Assembly: GCA_034509755.1 (NCBI GenBank)
Contig: CM067555.1
Coordinates: forward strand, 44,722,255-44,786,254
Direction: 5' to 3'
DNA from: Anisodus tanguticus
Lineage: Eukaryota > Streptophyta > Magnoliopsida > Solanales > Solanaceae
Length of the DNA stretch: 64,000 bases
Shown: piece by piece, positions 10,285-23,700 of the stretch
Layout of the letters: every line of letters starts with the position of its first letter
Position numbering within the stretch: the stretch's first letter is position 1
Notes under the pieces: generated by a model
The model's database searches: none
The model's input: the letters and a program-made list of their open reading frames with translations, nothing else
Told to the model about the DNA's origin: nothing
Program-made: the position numbers and the translations under genes

Positions 10285-11873
10285 TATTGTTTTATGTCTT
10301 CTGTTGACTAGTTCTCGAATCTTCTTCGATGTACTCCATTTCTTTATATATTATTTTTCTTTAAGATTTTTCCATTTGACTTTTGTTGAGGCTTGATAAT
10401 AATTTTGATAGAATAAGGAATATTCCTACTGTTCGGATACCGAGTAAATTTGAAGAGCATCCGCGTGTGAAATCTTGACCCTAAAAGCGAGATGCCGCAG
10501 TTCCCAAACATTGGTCAAAAGGTTGTACGCGCAGCTGTCAAAATAAAAACATTTTTTTTTGTATGCAAATGAAAATCTGAATTAGATAATGGTTAAAAAT
10601 ATATCTGATTTTTTTTCTAGATTTCACACTTAAACTATTATTTGTTTCTTTTTTTAAAAATTTAAATTGTCACTATCTATGTATTAAAATACACTTACGT
10701 GATAGTTGATCACGTAAGAAAAAAGGAAACAACTAATAGTTAGCCAAATCAGCTTCGATATGTGTTTTAATACGTAGATGATGATAATTTAGATAAAAAC
10801 AGGAAATAACTAATAGTTTAGATGTATTTTTTTGAAAGTGCAAGGGGGTGAATTGTAATTTTTTTCTTAGTCAACTACCACGAGTTGCTAGTCAACTTGT
10901 TATCAGATATAGTGCAGAAATTAAATGTTGAAAGTAAATGACACCAGATGTTTTATACTGATTCAGACTCAATGTGAATCCTAATCCAATCTCATTGGGT
11001 TGCAAGGGTGTTCTCTGCAGCTCTTTTGAAGTTTGGCTTGGTACAAGGATAGTTTGAATGAAGCTCCTACGTCTACACTAAAACACTCGTAATCTTTTGA
11101 TACGATGTCTCATCATTTTTTTTTGTATACACTATAAATCACTCAAAATTACCATGCTTGTTAAAAGTAAAGTAGAGAGTTTGAGAAGTTGAGACGAAAG
11201 TATGAGTTGGTTCGTCTTTTAGAACGGTCATATATAGTCCAAAGACTTGTAGTCATTTTCGGCTTCTTTTGCGGAGAAGTCAACCCAAGAGATTTGATCC
11301 TTGGTAAAAGAATAATGAAAATCCTATTTTCCAAGAATAAAGTTAGAGCTTTTAATGCAGATTTGATCCTCCTTCCTTGTTTGCTTTGTATTCAAATCTT
11401 CATGACTTGAGGTAGTTATGAATCTTGGTACTTGTTTCCATGTAGAATCTTGCTTGATTGATGCGAGGATATCCCAATTTAGTGTTGAGTAATAAATTGT
11501 GATTTTTCTTCTCTTAATATAAGGGAGAGTCTTCTTGATGGTAGTTGATTTATATTCTCCCAATACTTTCTTGTAAAATAGATGTTGCTTCTATAAATGA
11601 GTGACAATTTATTTATGCTTATTTGATTTGTAATTAATCTCCTCATTGCTTGTCTTGATATTTATTCCTTTAATGGAGGGCTTTGATACTTGACTCTTTA
11701 AATCTACTAGTCATTGGTACATTGAGAAATATCTTCTTTCCTTGTGTTAAGAGATCTTCTTAAATGCTGAATATTCTTCTTTTCTTCTTGAACTAATCTT
11801 CAAATGGTTCTTTATTGATTTACTCTCATAATCTTTGGTACTTGTAATTAATGCATTTCACTTGATTTTTTTT
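10285..11873. other. unassigned sequence, probably retroelement-derived
   Basis: No supported gene. The stretch from about 10830 to 11870 has the look of decayed LTR-retrotransposon non-coding sequence but shows no paired LTR. It ends exactly where similarity to the gypsy LTR begins (11874), so it may mark the event that removed the start of that LTR. Open frames at 11189-11410 and 11324-11563 are not supported. Confidence 0.4.
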
Positions 11874-14585
11874 CTGGGTTTCGTCGCTTTCGGTAGTTCC
11901 AGAAGGTCATTTATGATTTAATCGAGTCATTGGTTTACTTTCCGAGATAATCGGATGCATTTTGTGGCCATATTTATAATATTTGGATGTTTGGTTATTT
12001 TGAGTGATTCTTTAGAAAAATATGTCTTAGCTCAGTTAAATGTAAAATCCAAGGGCGCGAGTGAGTTCATAGCACTTTTTACCTTGGGAGAGCATGTGTG
12101 ATTTGTGTTCGGGGGGTATCGGATGTGTTTCGGGTATTTGGTGGAAGTTTGAGTTAGAATCCAAGTTTCTGGTATGTGGTATCCGCCCCAACGGGTGGAC
12201 TGTCCACTGTTGCAGGTCCGCCTCTGAGGAGGTTAGCTCGCAAAAGTAGGGTTTGTGTTCTTAGTAAAGTTCTACCTCGGCAAAGGCTTTTCACGTAGGG
12301 GCGTATGCGCCTCTACGAGGTTTGTCAGCTTCTGCGCAAAGGCGACATATCAAGTGACCTCACCTCAGCGAGTCCTTTTTTCCGTCGGAGCGAGACCGCG
12401 CCAGCGGAGTCGATTCCGCTGGGTGAAATCGCTGAATCTGAAAACCTAATAAATTTCCTAGGTTGAGTCACTTTTCACAAAACAACTTTCCTCGATCCTA
12501 GAGCTGCCAATAGTGAACTCTTGAAGGCTGGGACTAAATTCGTCATTTGGGGTAAGGTTCTTCACTCTTTGTGATTATATTTCATGATTTGCAGTCTTTA
12601 ATGGTGATATAGTGTGCATGTGAATTGGGGAAGATAAGTTGCAGTATTCATATGATATTAAGAGAGGTTGCATCTTTGATTTAAAGGTGTTGTTTGGGTT
12701 AGTTTACTTAAATATTGTGAATTAGTATTGGAATTTGATAGAGGATCATGATTGTAGCCTTTAGTTTGATCATAGAAGCCCTTTTTGATTTGAGGAAAAT
12801 TCTAGGGTTTAGAATTTGGGGTTTTCATAAATCGTTCAATCGAATGTCCAAATGATCTTAGGTTTCTAATTAACTTAAGGATATGATTGCTTAGTGTGTA
12901 TTTATGTTTTTTGAGTAACAAAATTTGAGTCTTGATGACGTGGGCCCGGAGTTGGTTTTGGAAGTCTTGATTTGTTTAAGGACTAAGTTCTTGTATTATG
13001 TGAAAGCTTTATATTAACGAATAGTATATATGTGTTATACTTTGATTACCACGAGGCTCCGGAAGGACAAGCCTAGCGTAGAGATTTGATTTTTTGAGTC
13101 TCTTGTTCGGCCCAGAGATAGGCTACGGTTTACTTTCACTAGACTCTGATATATGTATATAATTAGTTATAAATATTGAGGGATATTGGGCGTATTTGGG
13201 GGTCCCATTCAAATGATTGTGATGAAGCATTGAGTGGGTATTGGTGTTGAACTGTGATGATGGGTGATTTGAGAATCAACCTTAATTTGATTCCGACTGT
13301 TGATTGATTCGGCTTGTCACTATTATGTGGGCTCATTGCCATACTTGTTATCATTGTGCTTATTCATCACACATGCTTTGATATTTTATCTTGAGTGTAC
13401 TTGAATTATATGTTGTTGTATTGTTGAAAGTATGTGATATTCATCTCTATACTTGGTTGCATCTAATTATATCATGACTTATTGCCTTGTATTGTCATTT
13501 GCATTCATACACTAATGGTTTTGATGATATTAATATTGGAGAGGAATGATATATGTTGTGGGTCCAAGAGACTAGGAAGGTAAGAATACTTATGCAATTA
13601 TGACAACACTGAGATGATGAATATACGCGGGGAAATGGGTTGTATGCTTGCAACAAGTTATTACATCCAAGAGTTGGGCTCCGTTAAAAATTTCAGAGGA
13701 TATATGGACTTCGTGAGTCCCCCATGGGTGTGGAACTCATAGAATTTGAGTGCATGTATATGGAAAAATGAAAGGTACCTGGCATATGCATTGCATTCAC
13801 ATCATACACACCTCATTGCATTGATATTCTGTTGATAAATTAAGTGTTGTATTGATAATTGATGGCTTGGTTGATTTATGGACATATGAGGATTTAGAAT
13901 TGATTATTAAGTACTTGAACACTGTTGTTGAACTCTATTGAATTTGGGTAACTCTTATGGATATGAAGTCTTATGTGAATAAGTGGTTTGTTGATTTCAG
14001 TGCACTCTAACATGAACTACGTGATTTATTTGGGTTATTGAACTGTTTAGTATATGATTTATTTGGTGTCAACTCAGTATTTATCTATTTTTGTGTATCT
14101 TCCGTTGTTTTCGGGCTATGATGCCTACGGGGGTACGTTTGTGTACTTATACTACACTTATTGCATTCTATTTGGATGCAGATATAGCTCCGTCTGCCAA
14201 TTCAAGATCGCGTGGCTGAATCCGAGCAGGTTGGTTCCAGCATTCAGGGTTAGTATGCTACGATCGGCATGCCCTGAGATGATCTATCTTACTTTGTCTT
14301 TTTTTTTATTTGAGAGACATGTATTAGACATTTAGACTTGTTCTGTTTCATTTTGGCTGATGTATTATGACAGTAGCACTCTTGTATTATTGGTCAGATC
14401 CTTGGGGGTTGTACTTGATTTTTTTCAGATTCATTTCCGCATTCCTTTTTATGATAGACAGAGATAATAAGTATTTTGTTATTTTCCGCATTTCTTTCTT
14501 ATATCTTATTGAGTGAGATTGTGAGTGGTTCATCTACCGGTGGGAAGGTGTAGGTGACACCACAATTTTTAAAGGGGTCTTGACA
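11874..14585 (+). repeat. 5' LTR of gypsy element, 5'-truncated
   Basis: Matches 24365-27065 along its length, including a GC-rich block at about 12190-12420 and a long AT-rich 3' part. The corresponding first 193 bp of the 3' LTR (24172-24364) are absent here. Short open frames inside (12255-12449, 14054-14335) are chance. It ends four bases before the primer binding site. Confidence 0.9.
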
Positions 14586-14589
14586 AAGT

Positions 14590-14601
14590 TGGTATCAGAG
14601 C
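14590..14601 (+). other. primer binding site (initiator Met tRNA) of gypsy element
   Basis: TGGTATCAGAGC is an exact match to the complement of the 3' end of plant initiator-Met tRNA and lies directly after the 5' LTR. Confidence 0.95.
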
Positions 14602-14781
14602 TTTAGGTTGAACGGTCTTACATATAAGAGTAATGTCAAGTAGAGTCTCGCGGATCGGTGTAGAGACGTCTGTACTTACCTTCAAGAGTCTATGGGACTT
14701 AGGAAAATTCACTTTCTTCATTCCTTTCGTGCTAAATTGAATCAAATTAGTATCTGACCTTTGTTTCTTATTCTCTCATAG

Positions 14782-16367
14782 ATGGTGAGGACTCATGTTG
14801 ATGTGGCAAGAGATGAGGCACCGGCACCAGCACCTGCAGGGCGCTGTAGAGTTAGAGACCATGGTCGGGGTTGAGGCATAGCCTAAAAAGTTGCACCGCC
14901 CTGAGGTGGATCACATGGAGCTGACCAGGCTCATTCTAGATCAGTTTCTCCTAAACCGTATATTGAGCCTCATGATGAGTTTCTTGAGAAGGAGATGGGG
15001 CCAGCCAGGGATCAACCCAGATTTTATTTCTACTTCGGTTGTACAGGAATTTTTATTTAGATTATTGAGTTTTCTATATGGTTTTGTCCAGGTAAGCGTG
15101 CATCCGACTACTCCGGGTGGGTCACACACCCGTGTGAGGGAGGGACAGACTCAGATTCCCAAGTTTTGTACTCCCAAGTTTAAACCAGCTGCAATGACAG
15201 CACCCCATATTAATGAGGCTCATGCTCCAGAGTTTGGTCCCCGGCCGATTGCAGGGATAGCTATGACCCTCTATGAGCGGAAGATTTGGGAGCATTTTTT
15301 TAATATGAAGCCTCCTGAGTTCTTTGGATAACCCGAGGAGGATGTGTATGAGTTTTTTGTGAGCAACCATGAGAGGTTGCATATTTTGGTATTGTCGAGT
15401 TGAACGGAGTCAATTTTGTGGCCCTTCAGCTTAGATGAGATATGAAGCGGTGGTAGAGAGCGTATTTTGATTGCCGACCAGTGGGGTCGCCTCCGTTGAC
15501 TTGGGTTAGGTTTTATCGGGTATTCTTGGAGAAGTATGTGTCTCTTATCTTGCGTCTGAGTAAGCGTGATGAGTTCCAGAAGATTTAGTAGAGAGGTTCG
15601 ACAATTGCACAGTATGAGACTCTTTTCCATGCCTTCTCGCGCTATGCATCACCGTTGTTACCTACAGAGGCAGAAAAAGTCAGATGTTGTGTGAGAGATT
15701 TATGTATTTCCCTTCAGTTGGCCACATTGCAGTTGGTGGAATTTGGGACTTCTTTCGAGGCAGTGGCAGAGCATGCGAGGATGGTGGAGTCTGTGAAGGG
15801 CAAGTTGCCCAGACATGATCCCGATAAGAGGGCTAGGCGATTCAGACAGTTAAGTGGATCTACTTCTTGTGGTTATGGCTAGTATGGTAAATATCAATAG
15901 TCGTAGCCTAGTCAGCCAATTCAGGTCACCTTTTAGGTTTTAGATGGTGTCTCTACGGGGTAGAGCGGGTATAGTGGTGGTTCTAAGTCTCAGTATTCTG
16001 ATTGTGGTGGTTTGAGTTCTTCTATCTATATTTAGTAGCCCTTAGCGGCCAGGACTTGTTACAATTATGGTGAGATTGTGCATTATAAAAAAATGTTCCC
16101 CAGACTTGTATTGAGTACACCCCGTGCACCCAGGACTCTAGCATAGCCATCTAGGGGTGGTGGTCAGGTTAGCCAAGGAGGATCTCAGTCAGGCCATGGT
16201 GGCCATCAGACTAGTCGTAGTGGATCTCAGATAGGGAGATATGTAGCTTATTCGGGTTGTGGTGGCCATCAGGGTACTCAGTCAGATGTAGGACACACTC
16301 ATTACTATGCATTTCCTAGTAGACCAGAGGTTGAGGCATATGACGCAGTTATCACATGTATCATCTT
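14782..16367 (+). pseudogene. gypsy gag (broken)
   Basis: The start codon at 14782 begins an Ala/Pro-rich N terminus typical of chromovirus Gag, but stops appear within about 30 codons. Later fragments recognisable as capsid are at 15200-15330 (TMYERKIWEHF-like), 15400-15600 and 15655-15882. The zinc knuckle near 16055-16095 is degraded: a Tyr replaces the second Cys, and the last Cys is lost. A Gly/Ser-rich linker follows. The frame is cut at 16367 by the inserted element and resumes at about 20757. Confidence 0.88.
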
Positions 16368-18509
16368 TGTCACACCCCAACCTTAGAGGGTGTGGCCGCA
16401 CCCGGTGTTCTAAGGCCCGAGCGTAGCAACCCTGATACATGTGACATATTCGACAACTCATAGGCCGACAAGGCTTCTGATGAATACTTAGCTAAACATA
16501 GATATAACCACATGCACGTATAAAAGTCCCAACCTATACATATATTTACAATAAGGCTGACAACGCCAACATGAGCACAATAAGTCTACTGGAGAGGTCG
16601 ACAAGGCCACACACGACCATAATACATAACACGACTGTCTACAAGCCTCTAAAAAGGATAGTGAGAACAACTGATCGGAACAGGGCCCCGTCGTACCAAA
16701 CTATATACATATGTATATCTATCATACCTATTAGATCACTACATAACTCCGGAGAAAGGAGCGAGACAACCTCCAACTGAGTTGAGTCCTACTGTGAGGA
16801 AAACATCTGCATCTCTATCTATACCTGTGGGCGTGAACGCAGTGTTCCCGGAAAGGGACATCATTACGAAAGATGTACTGAATATGTAAGGTTGAAGCTG
16901 TAAATTAAGCACAAGTTGAAACTGTAACTGAATGTATAACTGTAAGGTCAAGTTGCGGAAATACAACATGTACTCTGAGTGCCCCTATGGACCAGAATAT
17001 GCATAATAAAGTATAATTGTGTATATAAGTCGTAGGCCTCTGTGGGCTATATCATTAGTCTCATATCTGTATAAACTGCATATTTAACGCTATAGGCCTC
17101 TGTGGACAACATGAGCAATATTATATTTGTATAGTTGTGTATATAATGCCATAGGCCTCTATGGGTAATATAAATATATAATACATGCATATGATGACCT
17201 CATTAAGGATTACTGAATACTCTTTGAACTCGTCGGAGTGATGTAAGATCGTTATACCTCTGACTCCCTTGTGAGGGTTAACACATCAGCATATACTCTT
17301 TCAACTACTCCATAAGAATCATAGTTCACATTATTAACTTAGCTTTCGGGAGACAAAATGAGCCAACTTTTATTGACATCAAAAGAATACCTTGGCACGA
17401 GAATGTAATATTGATGAGGAATAGTAATACACAACAACACACATATAGGAGAATCACTAGTACCTTCATAAGGACTTTAGAATAGAGTTTTTATCGGATT
17501 TTATTTCATAATAATCGTTTCAATATGATCATGCCAAAAAGAAGGAAGTGATCTTACATACCTTGTCCACGAAGCTACAATCATTCAACAATTCCTCAAA
17601 CTTCTTACGGATGATTATCTATATCATATAAAGGGGTTTATGTCGATATCAAATCAAAATTCTATAGAGAAACTCATTTAGGCATCTTTCGAAAACTTTA
17701 AGCATGTAGGATTATTTAGGCTTCTCTTATACGAAAAATTTATGTAATTCGATCCCACATCCTTTAAATTGTACTTTCCTTAGTCCCATAACGTATACAA
17801 TCAGTTCGATTATCCAATTCAACTTATACTTTAAGTAAAAAGCCCAAGAACTTATGCCACTATGATTTCACAAATTTACGGTTTTCGATTATGAAAACTC
17901 TTTCACAACTTGTTCCAAATCATCAATAAATCATAATCATAAGTATAGGAGTACAAAACTTACCTTTACGCATCATAATATCCTCAAAATAATAGAATAC
18001 TCCATTTCCAAGGGTTTCCAAAGTTAGTTTCATAAGGAGACTACAATTCTCACAATACCCATGGGGTTTATTACATTACTCTTGCGTAATTGGCCTTTGA
18101 TTTGATCTTAGGAGAATATAGTATCTTGGAGAGGGATTGCGAGGTGATTTTAGGTTTGTTCTTAGAGAAAAATGAGGTCTCAAACCGAAAATCCCAATTT
18201 AAACCTGACATAAAATCTGCAATACCTCAAAATGACAATCTGTCAAATCCAGATCTGCAACTTCAAATTCTTAGAATAACTGGTGGTTCAGATTGGCCAT
18301 TTTGACGGTTCGTCAATCTTCCTGTCAAATTGGACAGTTTTCTGATTTCATCGAAATGTATTTTCTTTGATCCATTTAACTTCCATACACTCCGAAACTT
18401 CTATAAACAATATGTAAACCTTCATTACCCTTCTATAAGGTCATACCTTTTCCCAGGATATTGGTATCCATTAACAACACGATGGAACGTGAAACTACGG
18501 GGTGTAACA
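16368..18509 (-). repeat. 3' LTR of nested element
   Basis: On the minus strand it begins TGTTACACCCCG at 18509 and ends GGGGTGTGACA at 16368. A purine-rich tract (AAGGGATGAAGGA on the minus strand) lies directly before the start at 18510-18525, as a polypurine tract should. Terminal inverted motifs (TGT..ACA) agree. The partner 5' LTR is reduced to about 37 bp at 20720-20756. Confidence 0.75.
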
Positions 18510-20704
18510 TCCTTCATCCCTTAGAAATATTCATCCGTGAATGTTGAAGATATTCTAACTGCTTAAGTTTTCCCAAAATTTTAGTAGAGTTTCCCTTATA
18601 AATAGGACTATCTAAAACCGATTAAGCAGTTTAAATACGTATCCAACACAACACAGGGTGATATAACAACAAAACACCACCAAATCGGCCTCACATGACC
18701 GCTTATATTTATAATAATCAAAGAGAGTACAACCATAACTTACCTTTATATTCTCTTGCTAACATCTGAGTTGCACCTGTTACACTTGTTTCTGCAACAT
18801 AGTCTAAATAAGATACATGGATCAACTTCGGTAAACAAAATGAGAAAAAAAAATCGCATCACACGAATATTAATCATGAAGCTGGAATTTGAAACATTCG
18901 AGTATAGCGATTCTTAGGTTCCTTCACCATTCTGGTAGAGTTCTTTTGGACTAAGGACTATCTCAACCTGTCATTCAATCAGATCGATCTTCACACGATC
19001 GTATATTTCCCTTACACAATTGACTGGTGGCTGTAATTTGTTCGAGCTATTGAATTCTGACATTTGAGTTATGTCTTTCCTTTCTATGTTACATTTTTCA
19101 TCTTATGGTGGAATTTAGGTGACAGAGTTCATATACATGGGACATAAGTAAGATGATGATGAAAGATTGCAGCATGATAATTGCTAAAGTCGAGGACGTG
19201 AAAATAATAGGGGTATCTGAATCCATTTCTTCATCTGCTCTTCTTCTTCATCATTTCTCTATAGTATCCTTATACGGTACATAAGTTTTAAGCAGCTTCC
19301 TGGTCTTAAAATTTCTTTCATGGGTAAACTCCTTTCCACTTTTAATTGAAGTAAATTTTAAAAAAGAGTCTCTGGTTGGGGTTGTACTCTTGTTGGTTAA
19401 TGCCTTTCTAAACTGAGTTCGATATTATGATCGTGATTATACTTAGATGAAATCTTCCTCCCTTTTCAAGTTGAATCCTGCTCCTGATATCAGATCTCTT
19501 AAAATGATTCCTCATTAATCTAGGTATTTTTGATAACTTACTACCTCAAGTCTGATATCATTACTCTGAGTTCCTTCTTTTTTGTGATTCAATAAGAGTC
19601 TCACTCTTTTGCCATGTATAGCTCTTTATTTATCGATCAGGTAATATGTCACTTAATAGTCATTGATCCTTATTCCAAACTTTTTCCAAATATCCACACA
19701 TTCACTCTCTGCCTGGGTCTGGTAGACTGAACCAAATTTTTCATTGGTCATCTTAGGAGGGACGAAGGAAATCTTGAATATCCAGAGCTTCTTCCAATCG
19801 GGTTCCTCTATTAGTTGTTTGTCATAACGAGTGATTGTACAATGGATTGAGATATCCTTCTAGATAAATTTCGACCAAACCTCTATTGTATAGAGAGACT
19901 TAGTTGCTACAATGCAGACTGACGAGTCAATTAGGCATAAATATCTCAAACCAAAATAGAATCCAATCGTAATGTGTTGGCCCACAATGATCCTCGTATT
20001 ACTCAATAATCCTTATGTAATATCTCAATTTCAAGGGCGTTCCTTGGTTAGCTGACTTTCATAATATTGGGCTTCTTGGTCTCTTGGAAGGTCTAACCTA
20101 TGGGGGCAGCTGAACATGACTTTATTCTGGGAAGATAACTGGAGGCGTTGTTGCATACACAATACCACTCACACCTAACCCAATCGGAAATAACCATTGT
20201 ACTGATGGCCTCTGTATTATGCAGGCCCTCCTATGATATGGCAATACCACTGGAATCGATGGCACTCAAAAGGGAAATTCTTCTGAGGCCTCAGATGGGT
20301 TCTCTTCCATAGATAAATCCTCCGATGAGTCTTCATCCGTAGATAGATCATCTCACATAGATTAATCTTCTTTCATATAATAACTCACATTTCCTTCTAG
20401 TGTCCTTATATTCCTCGGATCCATATTTGCGGGTGGCAGTTGGCTAGTACTTTCTCCCATATTTCTGACCTAATTCCTACTATAAGTACTTTCCTTGGAT
20501 CTTGGAATTACTAAAAAAGAGAATCAAGATGAAAAGATAGGAATTCAGTTACTTACGACTTCGCTTCTAACACACGATCTAGATTTTTTAGAACTGTAAC
20601 ATCCTAAATGCCCGGTAGTCTCCTTTTTATAAGTGTGGTGCGCAACACACCCATAAGCAGGACTCTACTAGATACGACTTATATACATTTCTAGGACTGA
20701 TCTA
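18510..20704 (-). other. internal region of nested element without pol
   Basis: About 2.2 kb between polypurine tract and primer site. Translation of all frames gives only short pieces. On the minus strand a start codon near 20460 opens a Ser/Gln/Pro-rich peptide of about 32 codons that then hits a stop. I see no protease, reverse transcriptase or integrase motif. Confidence 0.65.
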
Positions 20705-20756
20705 CTCTGATACCAAGTTTGTCACACACCCCAAGATTGGGGTGAGATAATTTTAG

Positions 20757-23700
20757 TCTGTCATTGGTCTATTGCAGTGTTATTTGATTTGGGGTCTACA
20801 TTCTCATATGTGTCTGCCTATTTTTCTACTAATTTGGATATCTAGTGTGATATGCTTGATGTCTCTATTCATGTGTCTACACCGGTTGGTAATTTTATAG
20901 TTGTAAATCAGTTTATCGGCATTATTTTGTTACCTTTATAGGTTATGATACTTGGGTAGATTTGGTCATCTTAGACATGATTGCTTTTAATATTATTCTA
21001 GGAATGGATTGGCTATCACCGTATCACGCAATTCTGGACTGTCATGCCAAGACAGTCACCTTAGTTATGCCTGGTCTTCTAAGGTTAGAGTAGAGGGGTG
21101 CTCCCAGCCCTACTCCTAAAAATTCATTTCTTTTATCAGAGCTAGTAAGTTGGTAGATTATGGTTGTTTGGCGTACCTATCTCATATTTGGGATATGAGT
21201 GTGGAGACTCCTTCCCTTGAGTCAGTTCTGATTGTTAGTGAGTTCGTGGAGGTCTTTTTGTTAGATTTACCGTGTATGCCGCCAGATAGGGATATTGACT
21301 TGTGTATTGATCTCGAGTCGGGCATTTTGATTCCTCCGTACCGTATGGTTCCAGGGAATCTGAGAGAGTTGAAGGAGGCACTTCAGGGCTTGTTGAGTAA
21401 GAGTTTTATTCGACCGAGTGTGTCTCCTTGGGGTGCTCCTGTTTTGTTCATGAAGAAGAAAATGGCACCATGCGTATGTGCATTGATTATAGACAGTTAA
21501 AAAAAGTCACCATAAAAAACAAGTATCTGATCCCTTGTATTGATGACCTGTTCAACCAGCTTCAGGTTGCTTCTGTGTTTTCGAAGATTGATTTGAGATT
21601 CGAATATCACTAGTTGAAGATTTGGGCTGAGGATATTCCTAAGATAGCTTTCTGTACTCGTTATGATGATTATGAGTTCCTACTGATGTTATATGGGATT
21701 ACTAATGGCTCTGCAACGTTCATGGACTTGATGAATGGGATATTTGAGCCGTATTTGGATTCTTTTGTGATAGTTTCCATTGATGACATTTTGATATACT
21801 CGGAGAGTTGGTAGGACTATGAGCAACATCTGAGAGTGGTCCTTGGGATTTTGAAGGAGAAGAAGTTGTATGCTAAATTCTCGAAGTGTGAGTTTTGGTT
21901 GAGTTCTGTGGCATTTCTGGGATATATGGTGTCCAATGATGGGATTATAGTTGATCCTAAGAAGATAGAGGCAGTTACGGACTGGCCTAGATCGACTTTT
22001 ATGAAAGAGTTCGGAGTTTTGTGGGCCTTGCTAGCTACTATCATCAAGGGATTGTCTTCTATTGCTTCTGATCTAACTCATTTGACTCAGAAAAAAGTGC
22101 CCTTCTAGTGGTCCGAAGAGTGTGAGGAGAACTTCCAAAAGCTCAAGTATATTTTGACCACAACTCTGATTTTATCCCTTTCAGTAGAGGGGAATGACTT
22201 TATTGTATATTGTGATGCTTCTAGGATTGGGTTGAGATATGTGTTAATGTAGGAGGGTAAGGTTATTGCTTATACATCGAGGCAGTTGAAAGTGCACAAG
22301 AAGAATTATAATGTTCATGATTTGTAGTTAGCTGCCATTGTGTTTGCTTTGAATATTTGGAGGCATTATATTTATGGAGTTCATTGTGATGTGTATACCA
22401 ACCACCGAAATCTTCAGTATGTGTTTAATCAGAGGGATTTGAATTTTAGGCAGCGTCGATGGATGGAGTTGTTGAAAGATTATGACATGACCATTTTGAA
22501 CCCTCCAGGCAAGCCAATATGGTGATAGATGCATTGAACCGAAAGGCAGACATCATGGGGAGTTAAGCTCGTTTGATTATTTCTGAGCATCATTTGGCAT
22601 TAGAGGTCCAATCTTTGGCTAATCATTTTCCGAGGCTTGATATTTCAAATCCGGGTAAGATTCTGGCTTGTGTTGAGGTAAGTCATCTCTTTTGGATCAG
22701 ATTTAGTCCCACCAGTATGATGATGTGAAGTTGTGTAAAATCAGTGATGAGTGGTGAATTCAATGACGCTATGATTGATGGTGAGGGTGTTTTGAGAATA
22801 AATGGTAAAGTGTGTTCCTCAAGTTGGTGATTTGACCAAATTGATTATGAACGAGGCCCACAACTCTAGGTATTCGATTCATCCAGGTGCTACTAAGATG
22901 TATCGTAACCTAAAGCAACACTATTGGTGGGGAGTATGAAGAGAGACATTGTTGAGTTTGTGTCTCGGTGTTAGAATTGTCAGTAAGTCAAGTATGAGCA
23001 CCAATGACCCGATAGTGTATCTCAGAGGATGCCCATTCCAGCGTAGAAGTAGGAGAGGATTGACATGGATTTTGTAGTTGGGTTGCCTAAGACTTTGGGC
23101 AAGTTTGATGCTATTTAGGTCATTTTTGATAGGTTGACCAAGTCCGCACATTTCATTCCGGTCCAGACGATATATAATGCATAGAAGTTGGCTAAGATCT
23201 ATATTCAGGAGATTGCTCATCTTCATAGTGTTTCTATTTCTATCATATCAGACCGGAGTACTCAGTTTACTTCACATTTCTGGCGGACTTTGCAGAAAGA
23301 GTTGGGTACTCGCTTAGATCTCGGTACAACATTACACATTTAGACTGACGGTCATTCCAAGCGGACTATTTAGGTATTGGAGGATATGTTACGAGCCTGT
23401 CTGATTAATTTTGATGCGAATTGGGACCAGTTCTTACCTTTGGCACAATTTGCATACAACAACAACTATCACTCCAATATTGATATGGCACCGTTCGAGG
23501 CCTTATATGGTAGGAGATGTCATTCTCCCATTAGTTGTTTTGATGCGTTTGAGGTCCTGCCTTGGGGTACTGATTTATTGAGAGATTCCTTAGAGAAAGT
23601 GAATGTAATCCAAGAAAAGCTCCAAGCAGCTCAGAGTAGATAGAAGGAGTATGCGGACCGAAAGGTCTGAGCTATGGAGTTTATGGTTGGTGACAAGGTT

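Larger units (their letters stand above)
16368..20756 (-). mobile_element. non-autonomous LTR retrotransposon (LARD-like) nested in the gypsy element
   Basis: Read on the minus strand, the element starts with a stub of the 5' LTR (about 20720-20756, ending GGGTGTGTGACA). Next is the primer site TTGGTATCAGAG (20705-20716 in reverse), then about 2.2 kb without a usable coding frame. It ends with a 2.1-kb 3' LTR (16368-18509) that finishes GGGGTGTGACA. A short Gag-like start (ATG near 20460, about 30 codons) lies after the leader. There is no pol. It sits between gag and protease of the gypsy host, whose reading resumes on both sides. Absence of pol suggests movement in trans by a related element. 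Confidence 0.75.

Noticed and set aside
12255..12449. open frames in the GC-rich block of the gypsy LTR (also 24675-24903)
   Set aside because: They fall in the repeated LTR, differ between the two LTRs and lack motifs.
14590..14601. TGGTATCAGAGC and similar motifs (4615, 20705, 32256) as possible tRNA genes
   Set aside because: They are primer binding sites next to LTR ends; no tRNA cloverleaf surrounds them.
16571..18524. several 60-76-residue frames in the nested LTR element
   Set aside because: Located in a non-coding LTR, with no similarity to known proteins and random-looking composition.
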